64,000 bases of DNA from Mycolicibacterium sp. S2-37 (GCF_017352375.1 NZ_JAFEVR010000007.1:1-64000); one strand, 5' to 3'; positions 8,713 to 17,756 are shown, numbered from the stretch's first letter. Made by a program: numbers and translations. Notes: generated by a model not told the origin, from the sequence alone.

Positions 8713-9027
8713 GTGACCAACGACGTCGAGAAGCGGTGGCATGACCCGGAGACGTTGCGCGCCGCCGTCACCTACGTCATCGCGGTGGTCGCGCTGGCCG
8801 CCGTCGCGTTCGCCTGTTACGCCATCCCGGGTGGGAAACCCCTGCTGGCCGCGATCCTGGTTCCCGTCGTCCTGTTCGGCGGCGGCATCGGGGCCTTCAT
8901 CCAGACCTACCGGCTGTGGAAGGTCGGCGGGACCTGGGTGATCTGGCAGGGTGCCGGCTGGTTCCTGTTCGGGGTGTTCCTGTTGGGCCTGTCCGTACCC
9001 GGGGCGGCAGTTTCTTGGGATCGGTAG
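8713..9027 (+). CDS. small membrane protein, unknown function
   Basis: 104 residues from a GTG start: a charged N-terminus (NDVEKRWHDPETLR) and then three hydrophobic stretches (about residues 18-37, 41-60 and 75-97). I do not recognise a family; short proteins of this layout are common in mycobacteria. It is divergent from the ARH-like gene, with only 45 bp between the two starts, and lies ahead of a secreted-protein gene on the same strand. Confidence 0.6.
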   Translation: MTNDVEKRWHDPETLRAAVTYVIAVVALAAVAFACYAIPGGKPLLAAILVPVVLFGGGIGAFIQTYRLWKVGGTWVIWQGAGWFLFGVFLLGLSVPGAAVSWDR

Positions 9028-9095
9028 TCGCACGGCCCGGGTGAACTTCGGTGAGCAGCGTCGCAGCCTGGCGGCGCACACAGAAGGGATTGTCG

Positions 9096-9482
9096 ATGCA
9101 CACCACACGGATTCTGGGCGGGGCGCTCGTGACGTTCGGTCTCGCTGCGGCAGGACTGAGCCTGGGAACGGGCACCGCGCTTGCCCTTCCCTCGCAGCCA
9201 CATCAGTGGTGCCCTGGCATGTCGATGCACAATCCGCCCGGTCCCGGGGCGATGTACCACTGGGATATGAACGTGTGCCACACGTGGCAGTACGTCAAGC
9301 CCGGGATGGGCAATGTCCTTACCGAGCACATCGTCGGCCCCTTGGACCCCGTCACCTATCGGCCGACGGGTTACGAGATCAGCGTCGAGGGCAGCTCTGT
9401 CTGGGAGGGCCCGAACATGCCTCCGGGTGCCGCCCGCGAGTGCGGCAACGACGGCTTCCTGGGTATCCCCATCTCCTGCTAG
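9096..9482 (+). CDS. small secreted cysteine-containing protein
   Basis: 128 residues with a clear Sec signal peptide: positive start (MHTTR), a hydrophobic core and cleavage around ALA-LP near residue 30. The mature part is about 98 residues with four cysteines (HQWCPG, NVCHTW, RECGND and the C-terminal Cys), which could form two disulfides. It resembles the many short exported mycobacterial proteins with an N-terminal QWCPG-like motif; no function is known to me. GAAGGGA (9083-9089) sets the start. Confidence 0.75.
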   Translation: MHTTRILGGALVTFGLAAAGLSLGTGTALALPSQPHQWCPGMSMHNPPGPGAMYHWDMNVCHTWQYVKPGMGNVLTEHIVGPLDPVTYRPTGYEISVEGSSVWEGPNMPPGAARECGNDGFLGIPISC

Positions 9483-9526
9483 CGCCTGGGCCGATTCTTG
9501 TCGTACCCCTCTGATTCGATGGGATC

Positions 9527-10768
9527 ATGTCTTCAGCGGCAACACCTTTGGCCGATCGGGTCCGCCCGGTCGACCGCCTCGAGGTGTTGTTCGACGAGTT
9601 GGCGGAGCTGACGGGTCAGCGCAACGCCATCCACGCCCGCATCGTGGAGATCGCCGCCGAGATCGACCGCGCCGGGCTCTGCGGGATTACCGGCGCCCGA
9701 TCGATGTCGGCGTTGATCGCGTGGAAGACCGGCACGTCGCCGCGCAACGCAGGGACGATCGTGTCGATCGCCGGTCGCCTCGATGAGTTCCCGCGCTGCC
9801 TGGCCGGGATGCGGGAGGGCCGGCTGTCGCTGGATCAGGTTGGCGTCATCGCCGAGAACGCCGCCGACGGCTCCGACGAGCACTACGCCGAGCTCGCAGA
9901 GAGCGCGACAGTCAACCAACTCCGCTTCGCCATCAAACTCGAACCTCAACCCAAACCTCCGACTGAGCCCGAGGTGGGCGCGTCGATCAGCAAGCACGTC
10001 GACGGCAATCACACCACCTGGAAGATCCGGCTCGGCCGGCTCGAAGCGGCCAAGTTCGAGGCCGCCCTGCAATCGCACCAGGATGCATTGGTCGCCGATT
10101 GGAAACGCGACCACGATTCCGGCGAGTGCGAACAGGCGCCACCGTTCCCGACCACTCTCGACGCCTTCACGGGCCTGGTGGAGGCCGGCTGGGACGCCGA
10201 AGCGGCGCGCCGCCCGCACGGGCAGCACACCACTGTGGCCGTACATCTCGACATCGAGAAACACTCGGCTGCACTGCATCTGGGGCCGTTACTCAGCGAC
10301 GACGAACGTCGCTACCTGCTGTGCGACGCCACCTGCGAGGCCTGGTTCGAACGCAACGGCCAGGTCATCGGCTCAGGACGCACCACCCGAACGGTCAGTC
10401 GCCGGCTGCGCCGCGTCCTTGAGCACCGGGATCGCGGCTGCGTGGTTCCCGGCTGCGGGGCCACTCGCGGTCTGCATGCCCATCACCTCGTTCACTGGGA
10501 GGACGGCGGCCCCACCGAGGTGTCCAACCTGGTCCTGGTCTGCCCCTACCACCACCGCGCACACCACCGCGGCGTCATCACCCTCACCGGACCCGCCCAC
10601 CGACTCGCCGTCACCGACACCACCGGACAACCACTCAGCCCGGGACCACTGGCTCGACCGCCCACCACTCCCCCACCGGAGGTCCCACCGTGTCGCGGAC
10701 CAACCGGCGAACGCGCCGACTGGTGGTGGTACCAACCGTTCGAACCGCCATCCACGTCGGACAACTAG
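9527..10768 (+). CDS. DUF222 / HNH endonuclease-domain protein (13E12 repeat family)
   Basis: 413 residues. A DUF222 domain fills about residues 15-290 and an HNH nuclease motif follows near residues 315-355: CVVPGC, then HAHHLVHWEDGGPTEVSNL and CPYHHRAHH, giving two zinc-binding Cys pairs and the catalytic His/Asn. The C-terminus is Pro-rich and ends near WWWYQPF, as in many family members. These 13E12-repeat genes occur in many near-identical copies in mycobacterial genomes and behave like a dispersed repeat family, but I see no terminal repeats or target duplication around this copy. The enzymatic target is not established. Confidence 0.9.
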   Translation: MSSAATPLADRVRPVDRLEVLFDELAELTGQRNAIHARIVEIAAEIDRAGLCGITGARSMSALIAWKTGTSPRNAGTIVSIAGRLDEFPRCLAGMREGRLSLDQVGVIAENAADGSDEHYAELAESATVNQLRFAIKLEPQPKPPTEPEVGASISKHVDGNHTTWKIRLGRLEAAKFEAALQSHQDALVADWKRDHDSGECEQAPPFPTTLDAFTGLVEAGWDAEAARRPHGQHTTVAVHLDIEKHSAALHLGPLLSDDERRYLLCDATCEAWFERNGQVIGSGRTTRTVSRRLRRVLEHRDRGCVVPGCGATRGLHAHHLVHWEDGGPTEVSNLVLVCPYHHRAHHRGVITLTGPAHRLAVTDTTGQPLSPGPLARPPTTPPPEVPPCRGPTGERADWWWYQPFEPPSTSDN

Positions 10769-10788
10769 CCGCTCGCGGCGCTGAGCGC

Positions 10789-11568
10789 CTAGGGCAAGAT
10801 CGAGTCGACGTAGCCGCCGTCGGCGCGCACGGCGGCACCGGTGGTCGCCGACGCCAGCGGCGACGCCAGATAGGTCACCATGTTGGCGATCTCCTCGGGC
10901 TCGATGAGCCGTTGCAGCAGCGACTGCGGCCGATGCGCGCGCATGAACTCGCGCTGGGCCTCCTCCCACGGCAGCGACCGGTCCACCAACTGGTAGACGA
11001 AGTCCTCCACGCCCGCGGTGTGCGTCGGTCCGGCGATCACCGAGTTGACCGTGACATCGGTGCCCGCGGCGTCCTTGGCGAAGCCCCGGGACAGGGCCAG
11101 GAGCGCGGTCTTGGAGACGCCGTAGTGGATCATCTCCTCGGGGATCACGATCGCCGAGTCGCTGGCGATCTGGATGATGCGGCCCCAGCCACGGTTGGCC
11201 ATGCCCGGCAGATAGCTGCGGATCAGACGTGCCGCGGACAGCACGTTGACCTCGAAATAGGTGCGCCACTGCTCATCGGTGATCTCGCGGGCGGGCACGG
11301 CGCCGAAGATGCCGAGATTGTTGACCAGGATGTCGACGTCGGGCAGTGCGCGCCGCAACGCGTTCACGCCGTCGTCGGTGGCGACGTCGGCGGCGATGCC
11401 GAACACGTCACCGTCGAGTTCGGCCACCGCTGCGTCCACCCGATCGCGGCTGCGGCCGTTGACCGCGACGCGGGCGCCCGCCGCCGCGAGCCCGTTGGCG
11501 ATGGCCAGTCCGATGCCCTGTGTGGAGCCGGTGACGAGTGCGGTCTTTCCGGTGAGATCGATGTTCAC
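10789..11568 (-). CDS. short-chain dehydrogenase/reductase
   Basis: 259 residues, classical SDR: GSTQGIG cofactor motif near residue 14, NNLG instead of the usual NNAG near residue 85, Ser in IQIASDSA near 138 and YGVSK as the catalytic Tyr/Lys pair. C-terminal TGAAVRADGGYVDSI is family-typical. It is convergent with the DUF222/HNH gene and downstream of a FadD gene on the same strand, 40 bp apart, suggesting a shared transcript. Likely an oxidoreductase of a lipid or ketone substrate; specificity cannot be read. Confidence 0.87.
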   Translation of the reverse strand: MNIDLTGKTALVTGSTQGIGLAIANGLAAAGARVAVNGRSRDRVDAAVAELDGDVFGIAADVATDDGVNALRRALPDVDILVNNLGIFGAVPAREITDEQWRTYFEVNVLSAARLIRSYLPGMANRGWGRIIQIASDSAIVIPEEMIHYGVSKTALLALSRGFAKDAAGTDVTVNSVIAGPTHTAGVEDFVYQLVDRSLPWEEAQREFMRAHRPQSLLQRLIEPEEIANMVTYLASPLASATTGAAVRADGGYVDSILP

Positions 11569-11608
11569 GCTCTGCTACGACGACGGGATGCCACCGGCTA
11601 TTCCAGGA

Positions 11609-13327
11609 CTATTCGGTGGAGCCGTCCAGCTCCATCTCGCGCAGTTCGCGCTTGAGGATCTTGCCGGTGGGGTTACGCGGGAGTTCGTCGAGGAAGACGA
11701 CCTCGCGAGGAACCTTGTACCGGGCGAGGTGCTCCTTGACGTAGGTCTTGATGTCCTCCTCGCTGATGCTGGCGCCGTCGGCCTTCACCACGAAGGCGCG
11801 CAGGCGATGGCCCCACTCCTTGTCCTCGACGCCCAGCGCGGTCGCCTCGACGACCTCCGGGTGGCCGCTGATGAGGTCCTCGACCTCGGCGGGGAACACG
11901 TTCTCGCCACCGGAGACGATCATCTCGTCGTCGCGGCCCGACACGTAGAGCAATCCATGCTCGTCGAAGTAACCGACGTCGCCGGAGGACATCAGCCCGT
12001 CGATGATCTGCTTGTGCCCACCGCCGGTGTAGCCCTCGAACGGGAAGGTGTTGCCGACGAAGATCCGGCCCACCTCGCCCTGGGGCACCTCCTTGCCATT
12101 CTCGTCGAACAGCTTGATGCGCACCCCCTTGACGACGGGGCCGACGGTGGCCGGGTTCTTCTTCAGGTCCTCGGGGCGGGCGATCGTGGCGAACGCGATC
12201 TCGGTGGACCCGTAGAGGTTGTAGACCACCGGGCCGATGTCTTTCATCGCCCGCTGCGCAAGCTCCGCGCCGAGCTGCGAACCGGAGACGAACACGATGC
12301 GCAGCGATGACAGATCCGGCTTGGAGTCCATCTTCTCGATGTGGTCGAGGATCCGCGACAGCATCACCGGCACCACGATCATGGCTGTCGCCCTGTGCTT
12401 CTCGATATCGGCGAGCACGGTGGCCGGCTTGAAGCGGCGGCGAAGCACCAGCGTCGAGCCCAGCATCATGCCGATCGTCGCGTGCAGATAGCCGAGCGCG
12501 TGGAACATCGGCGCGGGCAGCAGCGTGACCTCACCGGACTTGAACGGCACGTGGGAGAGCACTCCGCCGATCGGAGCGAGCGACATCGGCGACCTGCGGT
12601 TGGCGCCCTTGGGGGTGCCGGTGGTGCCGCTGGTCAGGATGATGATCGACGAATGCTTGGTCACCTTCGGTGCGGGCGTGCTGCTGCTGCGCTCGACGAT
12701 CGAGGCGAGGGTCTCGGCGTCGCTCTCCGACGGCTCGTCGCCCGAGGCGGACGCCGAGGAATTGTCTTTGTCGGGGTTGGTGGGCAATGCGCGCAGGAAC
12801 CCCAGATCGGGCTTGGCCTGCGCCACCGCCTTGCTGTACTCGTCGTCGTGGATGATCAGCCGGGCGCCCTCGCGTTCGGACACCTCTTTGATCTGCGGAC
12901 CGGAGAACTCGCTGTTGAGCAGGATGATCCGGGCACCGGTGCGGGCCGCTCCGTAGACGGCGACCAGGAACCAGCGGTGGTTGCGGGCCAGGATCGCGAC
13001 ACCGTCACCGCCCTTGACGCCCTTCTCCAACAGCGCGTTGGCGACCGCGTGGGCGGCGTCGTCGAGTTGCTTGAAGGTCATCTCACCGTCGTCGTCGATG
13101 ACGGCCGCGCGACCGGGTGTACGGCGGGCGTTCAGCGCCGGAATCATGCCGAACTCGCCCCAGCGGCGCATGTCGGCGACGAACGCGGCGATGTGCTGGG
13201 GCGGTTCGATCTGCAGCGCGCCGGCTTCGAACATCTTGCGCGCGTAGTGCAATTCGGCCGAACCCCGGTCGAGATACTGCTTGGCCTTGGCGGCCGCCTG
13301 CAACGAAAGATCGGTGAGCTTCGGCAT
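11609..13327 (-). CDS. fatty-acyl-CoA synthetase (FadD2/FadD12-like)
   Basis: 572 residues of the adenylate-forming family. The P-loop-like motif TSGTTGTPKG is near residue 230, the YGSTE motif near 370, SGDVGYFDE near 445, the hinge GRDDEMIVSGGENVFP near 465 and the catalytic Lys in NPTGKILKREL near the C-terminus. The N-terminus (ELHYARKMFEAGAL) recalls the mycobacterial FadD2/FadD12 branch. It activates a fatty acid with ATP and CoA for beta-oxidation or lipid synthesis. A Ser/Asp-rich insert after residue 185 (DKDNSSASASGDEPSESD) is unusual and probably a disordered loop. Same strand as the following SDR. Confidence 0.88.
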   Translation of the reverse strand: MPKLTDLSLQAAAKAKQYLDRGSAELHYARKMFEAGALQIEPPQHIAAFVADMRRWGEFGMIPALNARRTPGRAAVIDDDGEMTFKQLDDAAHAVANALLEKGVKGGDGVAILARNHRWFLVAVYGAARTGARIILLNSEFSGPQIKEVSEREGARLIIHDDEYSKAVAQAKPDLGFLRALPTNPDKDNSSASASGDEPSESDAETLASIVERSSSTPAPKVTKHSSIIILTSGTTGTPKGANRRSPMSLAPIGGVLSHVPFKSGEVTLLPAPMFHALGYLHATIGMMLGSTLVLRRRFKPATVLADIEKHRATAMIVVPVMLSRILDHIEKMDSKPDLSSLRIVFVSGSQLGAELAQRAMKDIGPVVYNLYGSTEIAFATIARPEDLKKNPATVGPVVKGVRIKLFDENGKEVPQGEVGRIFVGNTFPFEGYTGGGHKQIIDGLMSSGDVGYFDEHGLLYVSGRDDEMIVSGGENVFPAEVEDLISGHPEVVEATALGVEDKEWGHRLRAFVVKADGASISEEDIKTYVKEHLARYKVPREVVFLDELPRNPTGKILKRELREMELDGSTE

Positions 13328-13392
13328 GGCACCACAATATGTGACTCACGTCGCAGGCCGCGTGGGTATCGCCAGTCCCTACCATTGCTGAC

Positions 13393-14664
13393 ATGGCCGG
13401 ATCCTCAGCAAAGGAGTCGCGGCAGGGACGATCGCTGGACATCGGCGGTCATCAGCTGACCGTCACGCATCCGGACAAGATCGTGATCGACGGCGAAACC
13501 CGGGTCACAAAGCTCGATCTCATCGAGTACTACCTGGCGGTGGCCGACGGCGCACTGCGCGGCGTGGCCGACCGTCCGATGATCCTCAAGCGCTTCGTCA
13601 AGGGCATCTCCGAGGAAGCGGTGTTCCAGAAGCGCGCCCCGCAGAAGCGGCCCGACTACGTCACTGTGGCGGAGCTGAAGTACGCCTCCGGCACCTCCGC
13701 CGCAGAGGCGGTGATCCACGATGCCGCCGGGCTGGCGTGGGCGATCAACATCGGCTGCGTCGACCTCAACCCGCACCCGGTGCGCTCCGGCGACCTGGCC
13801 CACCCGGACGAGTTGCGCGTCGACCTGGATCCGATGCCCGGCGTGACCTGGCAACAGATCGTCGACGTCGCGCTGGTCGCCCGCGAGGTGCTCGAGGACC
13901 ACGGCCTCACGGCCTGGCCGAAGACGTCAGGTTCGCGGGGGTTCCACATCTACGCGCGCATTGCGCCGCGCCGGCCGTTCAAGTTCGTCCGGCTGGCCGC
14001 CCAGGCGGTGGCCCGCGAAGTCGAGCGCCGGGCGCCGGAGTTGGCCACCAGCCGCTGGTGGAAGGAGGAGCGCGAGGGGGTGTTCGTCGATTTCAACCAG
14101 AACGCCTTCGACCGCACGGTGGCCTCGGCGTATTCGGTGCGCGCGATGCCCGACGCGCGGGTGTCGACACCGTTGTTCTGGGACGAAGTGCCCGGCTGCC
14201 GTCCGGAGGCCTTCACCATCGACACCGTTCCCGCTCGCTTCGCCGAGCTCGGTGACCCGTGGGAGCCGATGGACGACCATGTCGGCAGCCTCGACGCGCT
14301 ACTCGATCTGGCCGACCGTCAGGGGCCACCGGAGAAGGCGCCGCGCGGGGCCCGTAAACCGGACGGAGCGGTCACCGGGCGCCGGCAGTCGGTGATGCCG
14401 CTGATCGAGGTGGCGCGCACCAAGACCAAGGACGAGGCCTTGGCCGCGCTCGACGTCTGGCGCAGCCGCCATCCGCAGGCCGCCGAGAAGCTGGAACCCG
14501 TCGACATCCTCGTCGACGGCATGCGCGGCCCCAGTTCGATCTGGTACCGCATCCGGATCAACCTGCAGCACGTTCCCGAGGCCGAGCGCCCGCCTCAGGA
14601 GCCGCTGATCGCCGATTACAGCCCGTGGGAGAACTACTCCGGCACGCAGTCGCGGCACCCCTGA
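13393..14664 (+). CDS. LigD-type polymerase-domain protein (PolD/primase-polymerase)
   Basis: 423 residues carrying the polymerase domain seen in LigD and in stand-alone mycobacterial PolD proteins of the archaeo-eukaryotic primase superfamily. Key motifs: LRVDLDPMPG with two catalytic Asp near residue 140, SGSRGFHIYARI near residue 180, and a third metal ligand region near VFVDFNQNAFDRT around residue 233. No ligase or nuclease domain is present. Family members extend or gap-fill DNA with a preference for ribonucleotides in repair. The last 90 residues are an extra C-terminal module. The gene is divergent from fadD with 65 bp between starts. Confidence 0.85.
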   Translation: MAGSSAKESRQGRSLDIGGHQLTVTHPDKIVIDGETRVTKLDLIEYYLAVADGALRGVADRPMILKRFVKGISEEAVFQKRAPQKRPDYVTVAELKYASGTSAAEAVIHDAAGLAWAINIGCVDLNPHPVRSGDLAHPDELRVDLDPMPGVTWQQIVDVALVAREVLEDHGLTAWPKTSGSRGFHIYARIAPRRPFKFVRLAAQAVAREVERRAPELATSRWWKEEREGVFVDFNQNAFDRTVASAYSVRAMPDARVSTPLFWDEVPGCRPEAFTIDTVPARFAELGDPWEPMDDHVGSLDALLDLADRQGPPEKAPRGARKPDGAVTGRRQSVMPLIEVARTKTKDEALAALDVWRSRHPQAAEKLEPVDILVDGMRGPSSIWYRIRINLQHVPEAERPPQEPLIADYSPWENYSGTQSRHP

Positions 14665-14855
14665 CCGACACCGGCCACAGCTGCAATACCGAGCGGTAAC
14701 AATTGCATCACGAGTCCCGGGAATGTCTTTTCTTATCAAAGCATTAGCGGTAGCCACCCAGCCGCCTTAACTTCCGGGCCTAATTTCAATGTCAGGTTCA
14801 CGCGAGAAGTCGCCGGAATCTGAAAGACCAGGAATTCACCGAGGGGAGGCCGCTC

Positions 14856-15311
14856 ATGACACGCACCAGCACGACAGAGGCTTCGGATGCTGCTTTCCAC
14901 TACGGTAATCCGGCGTTCGACTGCGACGGCGTACGGATGCGCGCACGCTGCCGCCAGCTGGCCACCGTCGTCACGGTCACCGGTGACATCGACGCCGCGA
15001 ACGTCGCACGTGTCGCGGACTACGCCAGAAGGTTCGTCCTGGCCGAGAAGCCGTTCGTTCTCGATCTGAGCGCTGTGAATTCCTTTGCCGCCGAAGCTCT
15101 CTCGATGTTCTACGACCTCGACGCCCAGTGCGCGGTGGCCGGCGTCGAGTGGTCGCTGGTCGGCAGCCAGCCGGTGCTGCAGGCACTGCGCTCGTCGGGT
15201 GCCCTCGACGAGATGCCGGTGACGGCATCGGTGCCCGAGGCCCTGCACCACTTCAGCGAAGGCATTCTGGCACGCCGCCGGTTGCTTCCCCTCCTGACCA
15301 AGACCGCCTGA
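14856..15311 (+). CDS. STAS-domain protein (anti-sigma-factor antagonist-like)
   Basis: 151 residues. The STAS fold is visible in TVVTVTGDIDAANVARVADYAR (residues 35-57) and FVLDLSAVNSFAAEALSMF (about 68-86). In antagonists of the SpoIIAA/RsbV type a phosphorylatable Ser/Thr sits just after the DLS strand; here the local sequence is NSFAAEA, so Ser is present but shifted from the usual D-S motif. A strong ribosome binding site GAGGGGAGG precedes the ATG. The upstream 190 bp (14665-14855) contain nothing I can name. It is followed by a 27-codon ORF and a terminator. Likely part of a partner-switch regulating a sigma factor; partner unknown. Confidence 0.75.
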   Translation: MTRTSTTEASDAAFHYGNPAFDCDGVRMRARCRQLATVVTVTGDIDAANVARVADYARRFVLAEKPFVLDLSAVNSFAAEALSMFYDLDAQCAVAGVEWSLVGSQPVLQALRSSGALDEMPVTASVPEALHHFSEGILARRRLLPLLTKTA

Positions 15312-15329
15312 GGCGCAGAAAGGACCACC

Positions 15330-15413
15330 ATGCTCATCGACGTCCGCTGGCTCAGTTTTCTGCTCAAGCGTCGGCACCATTCCCTTCCGGCAATGGCTGC
15401 CATAGCGAGCTGA
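15330..15413 (+). CDS. 27-residue microprotein with strong ribosome binding site
   Basis: ATG at 15330 follows AGAAAGGA at ideal spacing and lies 18 bp after the STAS stop codon. The product begins MLIDVRWLSFLLKRRHH and ends AMAAIAS: a short hydrophobic stretch, then a basic cluster. A terminator begins 13 bp after its stop. Position and signal strength argue for translation; no homologue is known to me. It could alternatively be a leader-like or non-functional ORF. Confidence 0.45.
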   Translation: MLIDVRWLSFLLKRRHHSLPAMAAIAS

Positions 15414-15426
15414 TTTTCAGAACACA

Positions 15427-15452
15427 GCGCCCGGTGCTTACGCACCGGGCGC
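15427..15452 (+). terminator. intrinsic-type terminator after STAS/microprotein unit
   Basis: Perfect 11-bp GC-rich stem (GCGCCCGGTGC / complement) with a TTAC loop, flanked by CAGAA and TTCTG that can extend the helix, then TTCTGGTTT. It is the cleanest terminator-like hairpin in the window. Confidence 0.8.
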
Positions 15453-15539
15453 TTCTGGTTTCCCCGGGGCGTCTGACTCCGTAACCGAAAGTCCAGGTCA
15501 CCCCGCCCCACCCCGAAGCTCTCCCACAGCAGTGATCGT

Positions 15540-15565
15540 GATTTGCCCCAGGGGACCTCGGGTAT
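15540..15565 (+). promoter_or_regulatory. SigF-type promoter upstream of GAF-ANTAR gene
   Basis: GATTT (15540-15544), a 15-nt spacer and GGGTAT (15560-15565) match the mycobacterial SigF consensus (GGTTT-N15-17-GGGTA) except for one -35 base. It lies 52 bp before the ATG at 15617. GAF-ANTAR genes are known SigF targets in mycobacteria, which supports the call. Confidence 0.6.
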
Positions 15566-15616
15566 CCGGAAGTGATCGGGACCGCAGTTCCGGTCGCTCG
15601 GTAAGGACGGGGTCCC

Positions 15617-16309
15617 ATGTCTCAACACAGCCCAGTGCACCTCCGCCTCGCCGAACTGGTCCGAGACCTCAGCAGCGAGAACGCCGGCAACGTCGACACC
15701 GTGCTCTCGGATCTGACCCGCGTGGCGGTGGAGTACATCCCGGGCACATCGGCGGCGGGGATGACGGTGATCGAGCGCCGGCGCAATGTGCGTACCCTGG
15801 GCGCGACCGATCCGATCGCCAAGATCCTCGACGAGATCCAGCAGCGGCACAGCGAAGGGCCGTGTCTGTCCGCGGCGTGGATGCATCCCATGGTGCGCAT
15901 CGACGACTTGACGCACGACAGGCGGTGGCCCCTGTTCCGGCGCGATGCGTTGGCCGAGACACCGCTGCGCGCATCACTGTCGTTCATGATGTTCACCAAT
16001 CGCGCCTCCATGGGCGCACTGAACCTGTACGCGGACACGCCGCACGCCTTCGACGACGACGCCTCCGAACTCGGTTTGGTCTTCGCGACGCACAGCGCGG
16101 CACTCTGGAGCGTGATTCTGCGCGACGACCAGTTCCGCAGCGCACTGGCCTCCCGCGACATCATCGGCCAAGCCAAGGGAATTCTGATGGAGCGCTTCGG
16201 CATCGACGCCACCCGGGCGTTCGACCTCATGACAACGCTCTCCCAGGAGTCCAACACCAAGGTCGTCGACGTGGCCCAGAGGGTCGTGGAGACCGAGCCC
16301 GGCGCCTGA
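15617..16309 (+). CDS. GAF-ANTAR domain regulator (RNA-binding antiterminator type)
   Basis: 230 residues. A GAF domain covers about residues 20-160 (AGMTVIERRRNVRTLGATD, then GPCLSAAW and RASLSFMMF). An ANTAR domain follows (about 165-225) with SRDIIGQAKGILMERFGIDATRAFDLM, the signature of three-helix RNA-binding antiterminators. In the family, ANTAR proteins bind paired hairpins and prevent transcription termination; the GAF part senses a ligand or redox state. A SigF-type promoter stands upstream. Targets in this genome cannot be read here. Confidence 0.9.
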   Translation: MSQHSPVHLRLAELVRDLSSENAGNVDTVLSDLTRVAVEYIPGTSAAGMTVIERRRNVRTLGATDPIAKILDEIQQRHSEGPCLSAAWMHPMVRIDDLTHDRRWPLFRRDALAETPLRASLSFMMFTNRASMGALNLYADTPHAFDDDASELGLVFATHSAALWSVILRDDQFRSALASRDIIGQAKGILMERFGIDATRAFDLMTTLSQESNTKVVDVAQRVVETEPGA

Positions 16310-16313
16310 CGGC

Positions 16314-16937
16314 TCAGGCTGCGGGCTTGACCCACCGCCACTGCCCCGGCGTCCACTCGCCGGCGTCGGGCAGGCTGTCGCCGACAGCAGCCACCACTCC
16401 CGGCCACCACTGCGGGTGGTAGTCATCGCCCGAGAGCCAACCGCCCGGCATCACCTTGGGCGCCCATGCGGCGATGTCGGCCTTGACGCTGTCGTAGTCG
16501 TGGCGGGCGTCGATGTGCACCCACGCCAGCGAGTGGTCACCGAAAAGCTCTGCGGCGGAGAGGGAGTCGGTGATCAGCAGCTGCACCACATCGGCGTAGC
16601 CGCACCCCAGGATGTTGCGGTGCAACAGGCCGGCGAAGGTGCCGCCACCGTATTCGACGGCCGGGCCGTGGGCGTTGATCTGCTGATTGCCCTCGGGCCC
16701 GCTGCCCTGGCACGTGTCGACGCCGACGATCGCGATGGACCGACCGGAGGTCTGCACGACCTCGGCGAGCGAACACAGGCTGCGCCCCAGATAACTGCCG
16801 ACCTCGACGAACCGGCTACCCGCGGCGAAGTGCGCGACAGCCTCCTCCTGCGCGGCACGCCAGCCGAACCAGCCGGGGATGTCCTCCCAGCGGCGGACGG
16901 GGTTGTCGAACGGATGGGCCTGAGATGGAGCGGACAC
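16314..16937 (-). CDS. class I SAM-dependent methyltransferase-like protein
   Basis: About 207 residues from the GTG at 16935-16937, preferred because GAGGAT precedes it and because a longer frame would run into tenA. The motif FVEVGSYLGRSLCSLAE (glycine-rich SAM site), IVGVDTCQGS and AWVHIDARHDYDSVKADI resemble the TylF/Methyltransf_24 type of class I methyltransferase. The nucleotide site is intact; the methyl acceptor is unknown. It lies 55 bp downstream of tenA on the same strand and ends 4 bp from the GAF-ANTAR gene, convergent. Confidence 0.72.
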   Translation of the reverse strand: MSAPSQAHPFDNPVRRWEDIPGWFGWRAAQEEAVAHFAAGSRFVEVGSYLGRSLCSLAEVVQTSGRSIAIVGVDTCQGSGPEGNQQINAHGPAVEYGGGTFAGLLHRNILGCGYADVVQLLITDSLSAAELFGDHSLAWVHIDARHDYDSVKADIAAWAPKVMPGGWLSGDDYHPQWWPGVVAAVGDSLPDAGEWTPGQWRWVKPAA

Positions 16938-16992
16938 GCCCACAATCCTCGTCGGCGCCGGACCGCCCCCGAGCGCGGGGGCCGGATTCGGC

Positions 16993-17679
16993 TCAGATCG
17001 GCCAGGTCTCCCGGCGGTACGCCGCATCCCAGAACATCCACTCGTACCGCGAGGTCGTGACGAAGTGCGCGCGTGCCGCGGCCTCGTCGGCCGGTGTCAG
17101 GCTTTCGCCCACCCGGTCGGTCAGCGCGAGCACCTCGGCGACCGTGGCGGCGAACTCCTCTCCGCCATAGCTGTCGATCCAGCGCTGATAGCGCGGATCC
17201 GCCGAACCGCGCGCGGCCAGATCCTCGCCCACCCGCGCATAGATCCAGTAGCACGGCAGGATCGCGGCGAGTCCGTCGACGAAGCTGCCGCCGTAGACGG
17301 TGGCAAGCAGATAGCTGGTGTAGGCGCGGGTGGTCGGCGCCACGGGCACGGCGGCGATCTCGGCGGGGTTCAGGCCCACTTCCGGCAACAGGGTCCGGTG
17401 CAGCGCGAGTTCGACGTCCTGCACCTCGGCGGCGTGCCGGGAGAACATCGCGGTGTCGGCCAGCGTGGGCGCCTTGGCTCCGACGACGGCAAGCGCGCGG
17501 GCGTAGTCGCGCAGGTAGTGCACATCCTGGGCGACGTAATGGCCGAAGACCGTCGCGTCGAGGGTGCCGTCGACCAGCCCTCCGATGAACGGGTGGCCCA
17601 GAATCTGGGCGTAGATCGACTCGATGTCCCGCCAGAGCCGTTCCGAGAGGCGCTGCGGTGCTTCGTCCGGCGAATTCAC
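16993..17679 (-). CDS. tenA: TenA-family aminopyrimidine aminohydrolase (thiaminase II)
   Basis: 228 residues, all-helical TenA family. Active-site landmarks: YVAQDVHYLRDYARAL (Asp near residue 51), the catalytic Cys in ILPCYWIYARVG near residue 140 and the C-terminal Glu in SRYEWMFWDAAYR. TenA hydrolyses aminomethyl-aminopyrimidine from degraded thiamin so that the pyrimidine can be salvaged. No other thiamin gene is visible nearby and I see no TPP riboswitch upstream. It is followed by the methyltransferase gene and is divergent from the SQR-like pseudogene (77 bp). Confidence 0.9.
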   Translation of the reverse strand: MNSPDEAPQRLSERLWRDIESIYAQILGHPFIGGLVDGTLDATVFGHYVAQDVHYLRDYARALAVVGAKAPTLADTAMFSRHAAEVQDVELALHRTLLPEVGLNPAEIAAVPVAPTTRAYTSYLLATVYGGSFVDGLAAILPCYWIYARVGEDLAARGSADPRYQRWIDSYGGEEFAATVAEVLALTDRVGESLTPADEAAARAHFVTTSRYEWMFWDAAYRRETWPI

Positions 17680-17756
17680 CGTCGCAACGTATCAGCGGCG
17701 CGCGTCGTCACACGTTCGCAGGGTTGGCGCAGCGTGCACCCGGGTAACGGACACAA

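Noticed and set aside
9527..10768. DUF222/HNH gene as a mobile element (group II intron or transposon)
   Set aside because: No terminal repeats, target duplication or reverse transcriptase/transposase found; treated as a dispersed repeat-family gene.
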